From Gigaspora rosea (taxonomy: Eukaryota; Glomeromycota; Glomeromycetes; Diversisporales; Gigasporaceae), in contig QKWP01001098.1 of NCBI GenBank assembly GCA_003550325.1, positions 77,488 to 141,487 on the forward strand: a DNA stretch of 64,000 bases. The letters are read 5' to 3'. Both the position numbers and the translations under genes were made by a program. Position 1 is the first letter of the stretch. The number at the start of each line of letters is the position of its first letter. This document shows positions 22,201-33,868 of this stretch, in pieces. Under the pieces are notes generated by a model. That model saw only the letters and a list, made by a program, of their open reading frames with translations, was not told the origin of the DNA and ran no database searches.

Positions 22201-23479
22201 TTTATAGAGTTTTATGGGTTTTTTTTATACAAGACAATATATAAGATCAATAGATCAAAGTCGATGATGCATGCAAGCATCTATAGTTTAAAGTAAATAT
22301 ATTATTATATTATTGGAAATTTTTATTATATTATTTATACGAGTGTTATTTGCTCATTATAGGAATACAAGAGATAAATATCAATTATTCATATATTAAT
22401 TATGCTAGAAAGATATTGATCAGTGATAAAATATAGTAATTTTATTGCAATTTATAATGAAATATAATTAAAATAAAATATGATTTATACTCAACTTATA
22501 AATCTTGGTATAATCTTGAACTTTAATTATATCCTCTTAATATACAAAATGATTACAAATAACTTTATTTTTGATTTGTTTATGAAAAAGTTTAAAGTCT
22601 TTCACGTACATTTTTTTATAATATACATATTTCACTTTAATTTAATGATGATAATGTGTCATTTGAATTTGAATCCTGATAATACAAGATCAAAGCTTTA
22701 AGAATCAGTAGGGATTTTGATTATCCAATTACATGAAAGCAATATGTTTTATAATAAACTTTGAATTAAATTATTGTTAATTCGATCAGATTATTTAGTG
22801 CGGGATCTAAGTGTAATGTATTCGCAAGAGTGAATCCAATACAATACAAAGGTATAATTAGAGACATGTTATTATAATCTCTAATTTTTTTAAATATAGT
22901 ATTTATAGTATAAGATGTAATGTATAGTGCGAATCTAGATATTTATTGTGTTAGCAGTAAAGTAAAATTTTTTAGGCATCTGTTTTATACTTATTATATT
23001 ATATTTTCAGATATAATAAATATTTGGTATAGTAATACAAGAAATTAATAGATTTAAGCATGCAAGTATATAACAACTTGTTCAGTTTTTATTATTATTT
23101 ACAATGAATTTTTCTAAAATGAACTCTGGATACAATTAACTAATAATTTTTGAACACCATAAAATTTGGTATAAAAGAGGTTTGTTTTTAAAAGAAAACA
23201 TGCTAGGTTGTTAATAGCTAGCAACAGGTTGATAGAAAAAGTCAATTGCAAGTATGGCAATTATAACAACAGTAAAGTATAAAGTAACCAGTATCCGAAA
23301 TCAGTAAGAATTTTATAAAAATCTGCATTAGAATAAGAAAAGCAAGGTAAATCAAGTTTACCAACCATTTCACTACAAGAAAATTAACAAAAAGTAGATA
23401 AAAATTTTATTTAATAAAATAGTAAAATATGCAATAGTTGATTTATTTTATCAACATATTAAATATAATAAAAAAGCGA
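22201..23479. other. AT-rich spacer between Helitron gene and upstream pseudogene
   Basis: No convincing gene. A 73-codon plus-strand frame (22480-22701) is hydrophobic and AT-driven. The stretch could be the 5' leader of the Helitron or plain intergenic DNA. Confidence 0.4.
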
Positions 23480-24601
23480 TCAAATAGGATGCTTATTTTT
23501 TGAAAATCGAAAAGGTTTTGTTGCACGTTTTTTATTTGTATCAGGTTTTGATTGTTCAACATTAATCAGATTAGGGAAGAAAGGTTGGTTATCACACATA
23601 GATGCACTAGAATCTTCATAAATTTGAGATGCACAAGGAATGGGGTGATCATTTCCGATATGTTGGCTAGAGTCAAAATCAGTTTGGGGAGAAGATGGAA
23701 TTGGAGGTTTTTTAACGGAGGTTGCACTTTTTTGGAATTGGGATATGATTTCAGCGAAATTGAGAGAAGTTTTGTCATTTGTCGATTTGGTAAAAGAAGG
23801 ATTTCGTAAATCAATTTTTTGTCTTTTCTGAGGAAGTTGAGAGGTAAGAGTAGTATACTTTTCTTCAATGCTGTTAAAATGAGAGTCAATTTCTTCTTGA
23901 GATGCTACTTTTGCGGCAGAAAAAGCAGTTGATGGTTGAAAGTCATCAGATAGATAGGTCTACTCAATATCTGATGCAAGGATATGAGGTAACCTTTTTG
24001 GCCTGAGCTTTAAGCGACCTATTACAGACAAAACTGTTTTTTTTTCAAATTATTTTTTATGGAAGTATAACGATTATGTTCGTTTGTATATGATACAATA
24101 ACTTTCGAATCAATATTTTTGTTATTGGTAACACCATTGTATAAACGACGTGCCATCATAAAGCTTTCATGTCCTCCTTTGTTATCCGGAATGTAAGAAT
24201 TAGAAATCACAAAAGCAGTATAAATCAACAATGGAGAAGAGTCAGTAAGATCTTCCAGGGTCAGAATACGATCACACTCAGAGCAAAAGATAGGAACCAT
24301 TTGAACCAAAGCAACCTAAAGAAAGTATGAGTATATAAAGGGCAAAACAAAATAAAAAATAATAAGAGAAAATGTATACATATTCTGTATCTTCGCATAC
24401 ATATCGCCCAACCATAAAAACAATAGAATTTTTTTCAAAGGGAAAAACTAAAGATTCAGAATTGCAAGCAAAGCCCTTATATGTAAATTCTCTAAAATTG
24501 TTAGCAAAACTGGATGTTCGGTATAAAGCAGTTCCAGAAACAAATTTATCATTTCCAGTAATGGTTTTAGCAAAGCAGAATGCAATGAATAAGAAGGACA
24601 T
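23480..24601 (-). pseudogene. Broken two-exon gene, possible OB-fold protein
   Basis: Exon 1 starts at ATG 24601 and runs to ~24376. It encodes a beta-rich stretch (KFVSGTALYRTSSFANNF; FTYKGFACNSESLVFPF; NSIVFMVGRYVCEDTEY) that looks like an OB-fold. A GTATAC...TTCTTTAG intron (~24315-24375) separates exon 2 (VALVQMVPIFCSECDR; FMMARRLYNGVTNNKNIDS; SYTNEHNRYTSIKN). The frame slips in an A-run near 24047 and continues as VLSVIGRLKLRPKRLP, then meets a TAG where Trp is likely (SDIE*TYLSDDFQPSTAF). The rest is a Ser/Lys/Pro-rich tail to TGA at 23480-23482 (FSKNKHPI). It lies 1.3 kb upstream of the Helitron gene on the same strand, so it could be the replication-protein-A-like partner seen in some Helitrons or a captured host gene. 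Function is inference. Confidence 0.6.
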
Positions 24602-24929
24602 ATTTATGAAGCTAAGAATTGAACAGAGGTAGTAATAAAATAATAGTAGGTAAAATAAGAAAGAATAGAGAGCTTTTTGTATGCAAGAAGGATAAAAAAT
24701 ACGATCAGATGTAGTGTCTTTTTATAAGTTCAATTTGCACAGGATGAAAAGAAAAATCGATAAAAATTTTTCATTTTAGTTTTTAGATGACTAGATGATT
24801 ATTTTTCATTTTTTCATTTTTTTTATCATACTACTTTAATACACAATAAAGAAATACAGAGTATAAAGCAAGAAAAGGCTTAGATGATTGTAGATCAAGA
24901 ATATGAACTTCTCTTTTTTTTATGAGACA
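24602..24929. other. AT-rich 5' flank of the upstream pseudogene
   Basis: No gene or clear repeat seen. If the pseudogene at 23480-24601 was once active, its promoter would lie here. Confidence 0.35.
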
Positions 24930-25420
24930 GAGTACTGTATCTAATTTAAATTTAACTTTAACTAATTTAAAAGCCACTTTTCACAGCTAAGAGTATAATA
25001 ATTACAATGTTTTTATTGTTTAATAGTGCATTAGAAAGCAATTAGTAATTATTCATTTCTGTTAAAAAAGAATTGTATTGTATATAGGAAGTTACAGGAT
25101 AGAATACAGAAGACGAATCAGTTAACATTATTTTATTTTTTTAAATTATTTAAACAAAATAACAGATCACTAAACACAATTAATTTTTTTAAAATTTTCA
25201 AAGTAAAAGCTGCGCCACCTTTCACAGCTAAGTACAATATGTGATTATTACAATGTTTATATTGTTTAATAGTGCATTAGTAAAGGATTAGTGATCATTT
25301 ATTTCTGCTAAAAAAAGAATTGTATCGTATATAGAAAGTTATAACATAGAATTCAGAAGACAGATCAGTTAACATCATTCATTTTTTTAAATTTTTTAGA
25401 TCAAAATTACAGACGGGTAA
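24930..25420. repeat. ~240-bp direct tandem duplication
   Basis: The phrase TTTCACAGCTAAG...ATTACAATGTTT...ATTGTTTAATAGTGCATTAG occurs at ~24974 and ~25219. It is followed in both by TTCTG(T/C)TAAAAAA, AGAATTGTAT and GAAGACNAATCAGTTAACAT-like text. The two units are ~240 bases apart and diverged. No coding sequence. Confidence 0.8.
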
Positions 25421-25664
25421 ACACAGTTCATTTTTTAAATTTTTTAAATTAAGTTTAAACTTAATAAAACACAACAGGAATAAAGTAGTAATATATTGGA
25501 AAGCAAGTTTCGATAGAATGGTAAGCATACAAAGGCAAAAGTAATCGAATAATTATTAAAAGTAAACAAAGAACAAAATTAAGCATTGTTAGAAAAAAAA
25601 TTTTATATAAATTTAATATGTATAATCAAGGTATTTACATTTAATTTTGGTAGTTTACTATGAA

Positions 25665-27125
25665 ATGAAAAAGAATAATAGCTGTATTATTTATTCGGGA
25701 ATGGGTTCAAATTTTAAATGATAGTAATAATTAATTGGGAATATAATGCTAGATCAATTATTCATAATAAAAATCAATTAGCATATAAATTTAATTGCGA
25801 ATTAAAACAAAAAAAAAAGGCTATTTATTATCAAAGCCATTAGTCTAACACAAATTTTTATCAAAAACAGTAGTTTAATACAAATTTTTATGAAATAAGT
25901 ATACACACTCAGATTAGATAACAGATCTGATATTTGAAAACAAATATATTCATATAAATTAAGGTATTTAATTTTAATACTAGGAGTTCATTGTCAAATG
26001 AAGGGCAAGATCAATTTTGGGATTGATCGATAAATTCTGATAATAAATTTAAAAATAAACAAGTGGCTTAATCTGTGAAGAATCCATTGCCACATAAATT
26101 AGTAAAGAAGTAATCTTTGATAAAAATTGACTTGTGAAATTGCATTTATTATTAAAGTACAAGTTTTTTACAAACTAAGTACACAGATCTTGATAGATGC
26201 AAGATTCATAATGACATAATTATATTTTAATGCATTATACAAATAAGGAAAAGAATATAATGATAAATAAGAAAAAACACAATGCAAGTTTGAATAAGGC
26301 ATAATGGTAGTACTGTAGTAATACAAAAAATAACGTTAATAATACAATCACAGGGAAAAATAAAATCACATGTTAAAAATAAAAACCGAAATCACACAGC
26401 AAAAAAAAATTAAAATTAAAGAAACGTAAAAAATGAAGAAGAATAATAGCTGCATTATTTATTCGGGATGGGTTCAAATTTTAAATGATAGTAATAAATA
26501 ATTTAGAATATAATACTAGATCAATTATTTATAATAAAAATCAATTAGCATATGAATTTAATTGCGAATTAAAACACACAAAAAAAAAGGCTATTTATTA
26601 TCAAAAACAGTAGTCTAATACAAATTTTTATGAAATAAGTATAAATGTTCTTAATTTTAATACTAGGAGTTCATTGTCAAATGAAGGACAAAATCAATTT
26701 TGGGATAGATCGATCAATTCTGATGATCAATTTGGAAATAAGCAAGTGGCTTAACCTGCGAAGAATCTATTGCCACGTAAAGAAATAATCTTTGATAAAA
26801 ATTGACTTGTGAAACTGCATTTATTATTAAAGTACAAGTTTTTTCAAACTAAGTACACAGATCTTGATAGATGCAAAATTCATAATGACATAATTATATT
26901 TTAATGCATTATACAAATTAGAAAAAAGAATACAATGATGAATAAGAAACAACACAATACAAGATTTAACAAGTAATCTCGAATAAGGCATAATGGTAGT
27001 ACTGTAGTAATACAAAAAATAACATTAATAATAAAATCACATGGAAAAAATAAAATCACATATTAAAAATAAAACCCGAAATCACACAGTAAAAAAAAAT
27101 TAAAATCAAAGAAATGTAAAAAATA
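25665..27125. repeat. ~0.75-kb direct tandem duplication
   Basis: Unit 1 (~25665-26430) and unit 2 (~26433-27125) share TATTTATTCGGGA...TGGGTTCAAATTTTAAATG, TTAATTGCGAATTAAAAC, AATGACATAATTATATTTTAATGC and CCGAAATCACACAG in the same order. They differ by small indels. A 62-codon minus-strand frame at 26827-27015 is not supported as a gene, since its unit 1 counterpart is not conserved as coding. Confidence 0.85.
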
Positions 27126-27299
27126 AAAGAATTGTTTATTATAGATTATCATTTCATTTGCACAATAAAAAATCTGAAAGCTAAAAAATTAAAAGTAAAA
27201 AAATAATGATTATATTATTAACAAATTCATAAAAAGCATGTAGCTTTTTCTAAAATATCAATAAAGATACAAGGGATTTTTTTTACCACATAGCACCAT

Positions 27300-27355
27300 C
27301 AAGCAAGAGCAAGAGCAAGAGCACTAGCAAGAGCACCAGCAAGAGCAAAAGAAGA
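27300..27355. repeat. Hexanucleotide (GCAAGA)n microsatellite
   Basis: Imperfect repeats of CAAGAG with CACTAG/CACCAG variants over ~55 bases. Confidence 0.9.
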
Positions 27356-27726
27356 TATATACACAACGCTGTTAACTTTGCAACACATTAAATATCCTTT
27401 TTTAGACAGTTTTTCGCTATATAAAGATATAAATATATTATCTAATCAAAGCGGCAAACACTAAGATAGAAAATCTGTGTGTTACAAAATTAAGATCATC
27501 GCATAAGGGCGTTAATTATATTGCATAACTAAATAATTATTGTACTATATACCCACATGATAATCATTATGTATTCACCATGTACCCCAGTATCACGGAT
27601 GATCTATGGACAGTTCTTACAGACAGTAAGGACAGTGCAATTTACGAGATATTACTAAAACACCTACTAATACCCAACCCTAACTTCCCTAACTAAACTA
27701 TTCATGTGATTTTATCTGTCCCCAAG

Positions 27727-28301
27727 TAGGGTTGTGGGCATGGGTAAAAATCGGCATGCCTTAGTGGGCATGCCTTGGCTTGCGGCATGCCCATAGTGCA
27801 TGCCCATACAAAATCACATGACAAAACATTAACCAATCAAAATTAGTTAAAATTTTAGCTTAAAAAAATCAATTTTTCGTAATTCTTGCCTTTTGAATTT
27901 GTACTATAATAACAAACCCCAATATCTGCCAAGTGTGATATATATAAATTAAAAGTTATGAAATGCAAATAGCGATAAACATTTTAAAAGTTATACTGGA
28001 TTATTAGTTTAAATTATCTAAATTCAATAGATGTGCACAAATTTTAATATCTTCTGATCATATTTAAAATCTTGTATAGTGATTATTAACTATAAGAGTA
28101 ATTATCTAGAAGAAATATTTAATATAGAATGATTAGATATATAAATAAAAATAAAAAAATTGCTATTATAGAGTGTTTGATTTTTGGCCAATAGAATTGA
28201 CTATTTGTATCATGTGACTTATCATGGGCATGCCTTTGCTTTTTGGCATGCCCATAGGCATACCCTCCGGGGCATGCCCATGCCCTGTGTCTCCAACCCT
28301 A
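27727..28301. mobile_element. hAT-like element with GGCATGCC arrays, 8-bp TSD
   Basis: A 575-bp element with ends TAGGGTTGTGG and (reverse complement) TAGGGTTGGAG, flanked by the perfect 8-bp repeat TCCCCAAG (27719-27726 and 28302-28309). Each end carries four or five copies of GGCATGCC or GGGCATGCC, a palindrome, while the ~350-base middle is AT-rich and has none. No ORF. It sits inside a larger worn palindrome: ATCTATGGACAGTTCTT (~27600) is answered by AAGAACTGTCTATAGAT (~28307). Confidence 0.9.
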
Positions 28302-28398
28302 TCCCCAAGAACTGTCTATAGATTGTCCAGTATAATCACTATAAAATTTTCTCCACATGATTAAAGACCATTTCAACGGCAATTTTACTATATAACAG

Positions 28399-28555
28399 CC
28401 TAAACCTAAACCCTAACTGAGCACTCACCCTAACCTTACCCTAATATAAATGAACTTAATACCCTAATCCTAATCTAAAATAAACAAACTTGACACCCTA
28501 ATCTTAACCTAAAATAAACGAACTTGATACCCTAACCCTAACCTAATATAAAATT
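28399..28555. repeat. Telomere-like CCCTAA repeats in a ~35-bp tandem array
   Basis: Three units of AATAAACGAACTTGATACCC-like sequence, each followed by TAACCCTAACCTA-type text, preceded by CCTAAACCCTAAC. CCCTAA is the complement of the TTAGGG telomere unit. Other short CCCTAA runs lie at ~10805-10845 (inside the MULE-like MITE) and ~21562-21580 (inside another MITE), so these are interstitial and element-borne, not a chromosome end. Confidence 0.8.
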
Positions 28556-29310
28556 TAGTACCGATCATGTGGGAACAAAATTTTTATATCAATACTGGGA
28601 AACATATTCTATAGCGATAGTACTAGATAATGATAACATTTATTTAATTAGCCAGTACTGCAGTATTAAAGTCGTACATATACACGTACATATGATTACA
28701 TTTTGCATGAAAAAATGATTGCTGATTTGAAGAGATTTATTATAGCTAGAAATCATAAAGCAAGCTATGCATTTTGACAGTGTAAATAAGTATAATCAGT
28801 TGCTTTACAAACATTACAAGGTGCACTACAACTTCTTGCATTATGCCCTCCTTAAAAACAATTGTGACATGTGTACGCATCTCTAGAGCGAGCATTATTA
28901 GCACTTGTCAATTTATCTTTTGAATTCTTCCGAGCACCTTCTTCTATAGCTGCTTTTAATCGGTTAGCTGGTCTTCCTCTTGGTTTCGTTTGTAATGGAT
29001 TATAAATTATATGCTGACTTTGACTACTTGTAGAATTAGAGTTTGCTTGCTCTACTTGTTGAATCAAGCCTTGTAAAGTAGCTACAACATACGTTAAGCG
29101 AAATTCTGCTGCTAATGATGCTAATTTACTTCCTAAAGCTGCACATTCACCATAAATTTGCCTTGATGTAATAGATTCTTCAATTTCAATATCTTGAATG
29201 AAAGTATCTTGTTTTGAATTCCAAGTATCACATATAGAAGTTAAAGCCAAACTTTCAGTCCATGTATTAATGGTATTAGCAGATAATCCAGAAGAATCAT
29301 ATAGGGTGAA

Positions 29311-29363
29311 GTCAATAGAAATGGGACAAATCTATCTAATAAATTTGTCCCATTTCTATTGAC
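29311..29363. repeat. Perfect 21-bp inverted repeat hairpin
   Basis: GTCAATAGAAATGGGACAAA plus T (29311-29331) is the exact reverse complement of 29343-29363, with an 11-base loop. It interrupts the C-terminal part of the MULE gene, between DLNTTYG-like and YDSSGLSANTINTW-like residues. It may be a tiny MITE or a foldback left by a transposon. Confidence 0.9.
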
Positions 29364-29616
29364 CTATCCATATGTTGTATTAAGATCGCGCATCTCAAGA
29401 TCCTTTTTGTACTATCGACTCTTTATTAAAACCATACTAAATTTCACAGTTTTTGTTTGTAACATTATTTGGAAAAGGTGGTGACAAACTAATCCTTTAC
29501 TAATTAAAAGTAGGCATGTACAAACATGTGAGTTGTCTTGAAGCAATGCTACATAGTTAAGTGATGTTGTATTTGCTACCATATGCTTGATCTTCCAAAT
29601 TTCCAAAATATTACTA

Positions 29617-29790
29617 CAGAGAACCCTCCCTAAATGCACGCTCTTGGAACTAAACTTTAATGATGTGCACTTAGAGAATATTAAGAAAAAGTGCATTTAT
29701 GGAGGTCATCTATATACTTGGGCCCAAATTTAAGTGTGCATTTAGAGAGAGTGTGCACTTAGGGAGGGTGCACTTAGGGAGGGTTCTCTG
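29617..29790. mobile_element. 174-bp TA-flanked MITE in the MULE pseudogene
   Basis: Ends CAGAGAACCCTCCCTAAATGC and (reverse complement) CAGAGAACCCTCCCTAAGTGC, next to TA on both sides (29615-29616 and 29791-29792). TAAGTGCAC or TAAATGCAC recurs near both ends, with GTGCAC palindromes. Its length equals that of the TA-flanked MITE at 20472-20645, but the sequence differs. Tc1/mariner-type target. Confidence 0.85.
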
Positions 29791-31902
29791 TAATACCAAT
29801 ACGATTAATGAGAGACTTGAGTGCAATTTGGCATTTGTTAGTATGATCTTTGTGACAATTAGATATATCAAAATCGTTGACCTTTTAAAAGTTTAAACAT
29901 TAATATCAAACAACTACTTATACTAAACAACAAATTTAACCTTACTTCATCACAATTATCATATCTATTTGAAGGGATCAACCTTGAATAATATTCAAAA
30001 CAGATATCGATTTGAGCCTTTTGAATTCAGAAAATTTCATCCGTTAAAACTGATTTAAGAAGATCAACTATATCTGGAAAAACATGAACTGCTACGATGA
30101 TCCGATAGTAAATAGTAAATTTTCCAAATAGTCACGATACTTAGCTTTTTGAAGTTCAGAAGATAATATATTTTGTATCTCATTAAAACAATTCATTAAT
30201 ATTGAATGCGAATTAACATATTTATGTATAATGCTGTTAAAGATTCTACTCATTGAGTAAAAGACACTCCGGCATTAAACTCCTAAAAAAAGTATTATAT
30301 AATCAATTGAAACCTAATTCTTAATATGACTATAAGTTTAATTTTAATTACCTGAAAGGTATAGCACTTAGCCCATTTTTCTTTAATCGAGTATAAATTA
30401 TTCCTCAAATAAGATGAAGCTTCTGGAAATTTAATATATAATGAATTGAATCATGATTCAAAAATCTCTTCAAACAAGGTATTATGGCATATAAAAAAAT
30501 CATTTTGAAATGCTGTAAATTCGGAACCAAGTAAATGCATTAAATGTTTCTTTATGTTTTGAACTATATAGAAAATGCAGTATAAATATCGAGTAGTTGA
30601 AAGTGTAATTTCAATTGCTAGTCCTAGTTCAGTATCACAATCGGAGTATATCGTTGTAGGTTGTAAATTATTTGTAGCTACAAGAAGATTTTTAAGAACC
30701 CATATGTACAATGAAGTTGTTTCGTCAGATATTAGTGCTTGACCTACTAATCTTGAATGACGATGCTGATCAACACCAACAAATAAACATAATGCCATCT
30801 GGTATTTATTGGTCCATGCAGTATTATCCATCAGAATAATATTGTGATACTTTAAGTATAGGTTTTGTTGGTGGGAAGTTATCTAAAATAAAAGAAACCA
30901 ATTTTTAATACAATGGTATAACATAAAACATGTAGAATCATTCTCTTTCATTTTTAATAGTTTCTTTAGAAGGTTTGAAGCATCATTTTCAGGGTCTTGC
31001 TCTGGGTCTGTTATATCAAATCTTCGAATTGTTGAATAGCATTTGCCAAATCTTTGTCCAAAAACAATTGCTCCTTGAATTCACTATTAAGAAGCTGCTA
31101 TAATGTATGCTGATTAATGTCATGAATTGTATTTATATAGAATTTGATCTTGTCTATCACATTTTGAGTAAGCTGTCTATAAACATTAGCAAAGTGAATA
31201 GTGTCAGGACTGGATATATGACCTTAATGTTTAAGGTCCATTTTAGTTATAGTTGGACTTGATGCATTAAGTGGCCAACACATATTAATAAAGCAAGTGC
31301 AGCCTGTCTTAATTGATTCTCTGTTATACTGTTGCGAGGGATCAATAGCTGTTTTTTTTGATTGAAAATTTCCAGCATGTTGGCATTTAAAAACATACTT
31401 ATACATATTGCCATTTTTATCTAATTTTTGTCTTGAATTCGCCACACAAACTCAGTCCGCTATCCATATGCCATTAATCCAAATACACATGGTCTCAATG
31501 CTTAAATGTCATTTCAACACATAATCGTGATGCTTGTTCAAAAGCAGCATCAGGTATTGAGAGTGTTTTGGGTGACCTTCGTTTTGTTATTTTAGTATGT
31601 GATTCTTGAACCTCTTTATGACTTTCGGTATGAGATGAGCTATCTTTCTGAATACTATCTTTTTGAATATTTTCTTAATCATCATTATGACTTCCAGTAT
31701 AAGGCAAATTGTCTTCTTGAAAATTATTATAAGCTTGATCATTACTTTCGCCCTGAAAATTAATATAGCCTTAAACAATATGAAAGCATTATTCTCTATA
31801 AGTTTTAGCATAAGAAAATGCATTTTCTTAATCATCATGAAAAGATGCTTTATAATCGAAATAATCATTAAAACTGTAGTCATTGATACTAAACTCATCC
31901 AT

Positions 31903-32660
31903 TTTCGTGAAATAATCCAAAACAAGATGAGACAATAGGATAACTGTTGCATTTATTAATTCTGATGCAAATATAAAAAAGATCAGCTAAATAAAATTAA
32001 CAAAACGCATTTATCATCACTATAATGCAAAAAATAAATACAATATACAAGTTAACTATATCAGCTCAAAGGTAAGACTAAATCTCTTCTTGTTGATCAT
32101 TTCATGTGATAAAATATTAAACTGCTTATTCATTAAAATGGACAAGCTACAAGAAATAAGACAAATATCGAAGCCGAAATAGGATAATTTTGGAATATTT
32201 TGAACGAAGCGTATATAAGATAACAGGTAAATGTTGCAGATATTAGTGTGTGATGCAAATCAACCTGAAATAAGCAAAAATAGATGAAAGAAACTTACTA
32301 ACCAACGTAGAGTTAATAGGTAAACAGTATATTAGATCGAAGTATGGCTTTGTATATTTGCTTTTTGAAGTATCCTCACGACGAATCTAACTCTTCTTTT
32401 GTTTCGCGTTTACACCAGTTCTATATCATAAGACAAACGCCAAACTACTTTTATTAAGAACTGTGTACAGGTAACAAGAAGAAAAAAATCGTTTGTTATT
32501 TATTTACGGAATAATTGCATCATAAATAGCACCTGCATATGTTAAATAAACTCTGATATATGAAATTGTATGTATAATAACGATCATATTCTATAAAATA
32601 TACTATGGGTTGGTGTTTTAATAAATCTGTTAGGATGATTTTTATAAAATCTCATAAAAA
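31903..32660. other. 5' flank of the MULE pseudogene, no gene seen
   Basis: AT-rich DNA without a supported frame. The parent element's left TIR should be here if it survives, but I could not pick it out. Confidence 0.35.
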
Positions 32661-33065
32661 AAATAGAGAAAATTGCAACAAAAAAAGAAATTTCTTCCAC
32701 CTGGTGAAGGAGAACAACAGAAGATGAAAAAGATGAGGCAGTTGAAGAAGAAAGAGGTCGAGGTAAAAGAAAAGAAAACTGCAACAATCCGAAAGTGTAA
32801 TTATAAATTTTTTAAAATTTATATAAACAAAAATTTTACTATGAAAGTTAATTTAATTAAATTATTTAGTCTTTTCAAAGGGGCAAGCATATAGAAGAAC
32901 AAAAAGCCCTATAAATATTTCGGATATGAAAACTTCTCAAGCAACTCCCGAAGCAACTCAAGAAGAAGATCTTCTACTGCTAGTGCTGAACACTTGGCTA
33001 CACATAATGACTACAGGAGTGATCTTCTACTGCTAGTGCTGGACACTTGGCTATACACGATGCTT
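32661..33065 (+). pseudogene. Possible gene fragment with a 53-bp duplication
   Basis: A less AT-rich stretch with short frames rich in Glu/Lys/Arg (EDEKDEAVEEERGRGKRKEN, plus strand, ~32720-32790) and, further on, SQATPEATQEED. GATCTTCTACTGCTAGTGCT followed by GAACACTTGGCTACAC occurs at 32968 and again at 33021. Possible remnant exons of an unidentified gene. No complete frame or splice chain can be drawn. Confidence 0.3.
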
Positions 33066-33194
33066 AAGAATCTTAATTTATATATATATTTTTTTATTTT
33101 ATTTTTTTTGTATCTCTGTTTATTTTTTTATTTATAAATTTATTATATTTTTATATATATTTTATATTATTATTTTTTGACTTATAAATAAATA

Positions 33195-33755
33195 TTTAAA
33201 CTTTGAATAAATTTAAATACTCTGAAATGCTGCGAATACTTTTAAGTTTTGTCATATAATTGTAATTTCTGCCTTTTCTACTTTTGTTTAATATTTTAAT
33301 ACATTTAAAATAATGTTTACGATTTGTGAAATATTTTGAATTTTTCAGAATAAACTATTCTAATTTGTTTTATTGATAAATTGAATCATTTTTAAATACT
33401 CTAAACTGTTGTGAATACTTTCAAAATTTTGTTATATAATTTTAATTTCTGTCTTTTCTACTTTTGTTTAATATTTTAATACATTTAAAATAATGTTTAC
33501 GTTATGTGAAATATTTTGAATTTTTTCAGAATAAACTATTCTAATTTTGTTTTATTAATAAATTGAATCATTTTTTAAATACTCTGAACTGTTGCAAATA
33601 CTTCAAAATTTTGTTATATAATTTTAATTTCTGTCTTTTCTACTTTTGTTTAATATTTTAATACATTTAAAATAATGTTTACGTTTTGTGAAATATTTTG
33701 AATTTTTCAGAATAAACTATTCTAATTTGTTTTATTGATAAATTGAATCATTCAA
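33195..33755. repeat. ~182-bp tandem repeat, three units
   Basis: TTTAATACATTTAAAATAAT then GTTTACGTTTTGTGAAATA recurs near 33315, 33496 and 33678. The repeats share TTTCTGTCTTTTCTACTTTT and AGAATAAACTATTCTAATT. Units differ by a few substitutions and single-base indels. Non-coding. Confidence 0.9.
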
Positions 33756-33868
33756 GTTATTTAAATATATTCAAAATACTTTCTTTATTTTTTGATAATT
33801 TAGTTAATTGTGATAATTAATAGTTTCGAAAACTTTTAAATAATTTTAATTATGTTTAAGATTTTTTA

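Larger units (their letters stand above)
28765..31902 (-). pseudogene. FAR1/MULE-type transposase pseudogene with zinc knuckle
   Basis: Minus-strand Mutator-like transposase gene. The frame starts at ATG 31902 (MDEFSINDYSF) and runs through an Asp/Asn/Ser-rich stretch. A FAR1-type DNA-binding region follows (~31530-31220: DAAFEQASRLCVEMTF; YKYVFKCQHAGNFQSKKT; KTGCTCFINMCW). The DDE core is open at 30831-30451: MDNTAWTNKYQM, VGVDQHRHSRLVGQALISDET and TTIYSDCDTELG. A SWIM zinc finger (VCTCLLLISKGLVCHHLF) lies at ~29455-29530. The C-terminal piece (29250-28765) has a Lys/Arg stretch and a CCHC knuckle (CHNC...GGHNARSC) with one in-frame TAA, ending TAG at 28765. Many stops and two small insertions (29311-29363, 29617-29790) show it is inactive. 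TIRs of the parent element were not found. Confidence 0.85.

Noticed and set aside
28399..28555. Possible chromosome end
   Set aside because: The CCCTAA repeats are degenerate, short and followed by more genomic DNA on both sides.
31587..31952. 121-codon minus-strand frame rich in Ile/Met/Lys
   Set aside because: Another frame over the same bases gives the Asp/Asn/Ser-rich start of the MULE protein (MDEFSINDYSF), which joins the FAR1 region.
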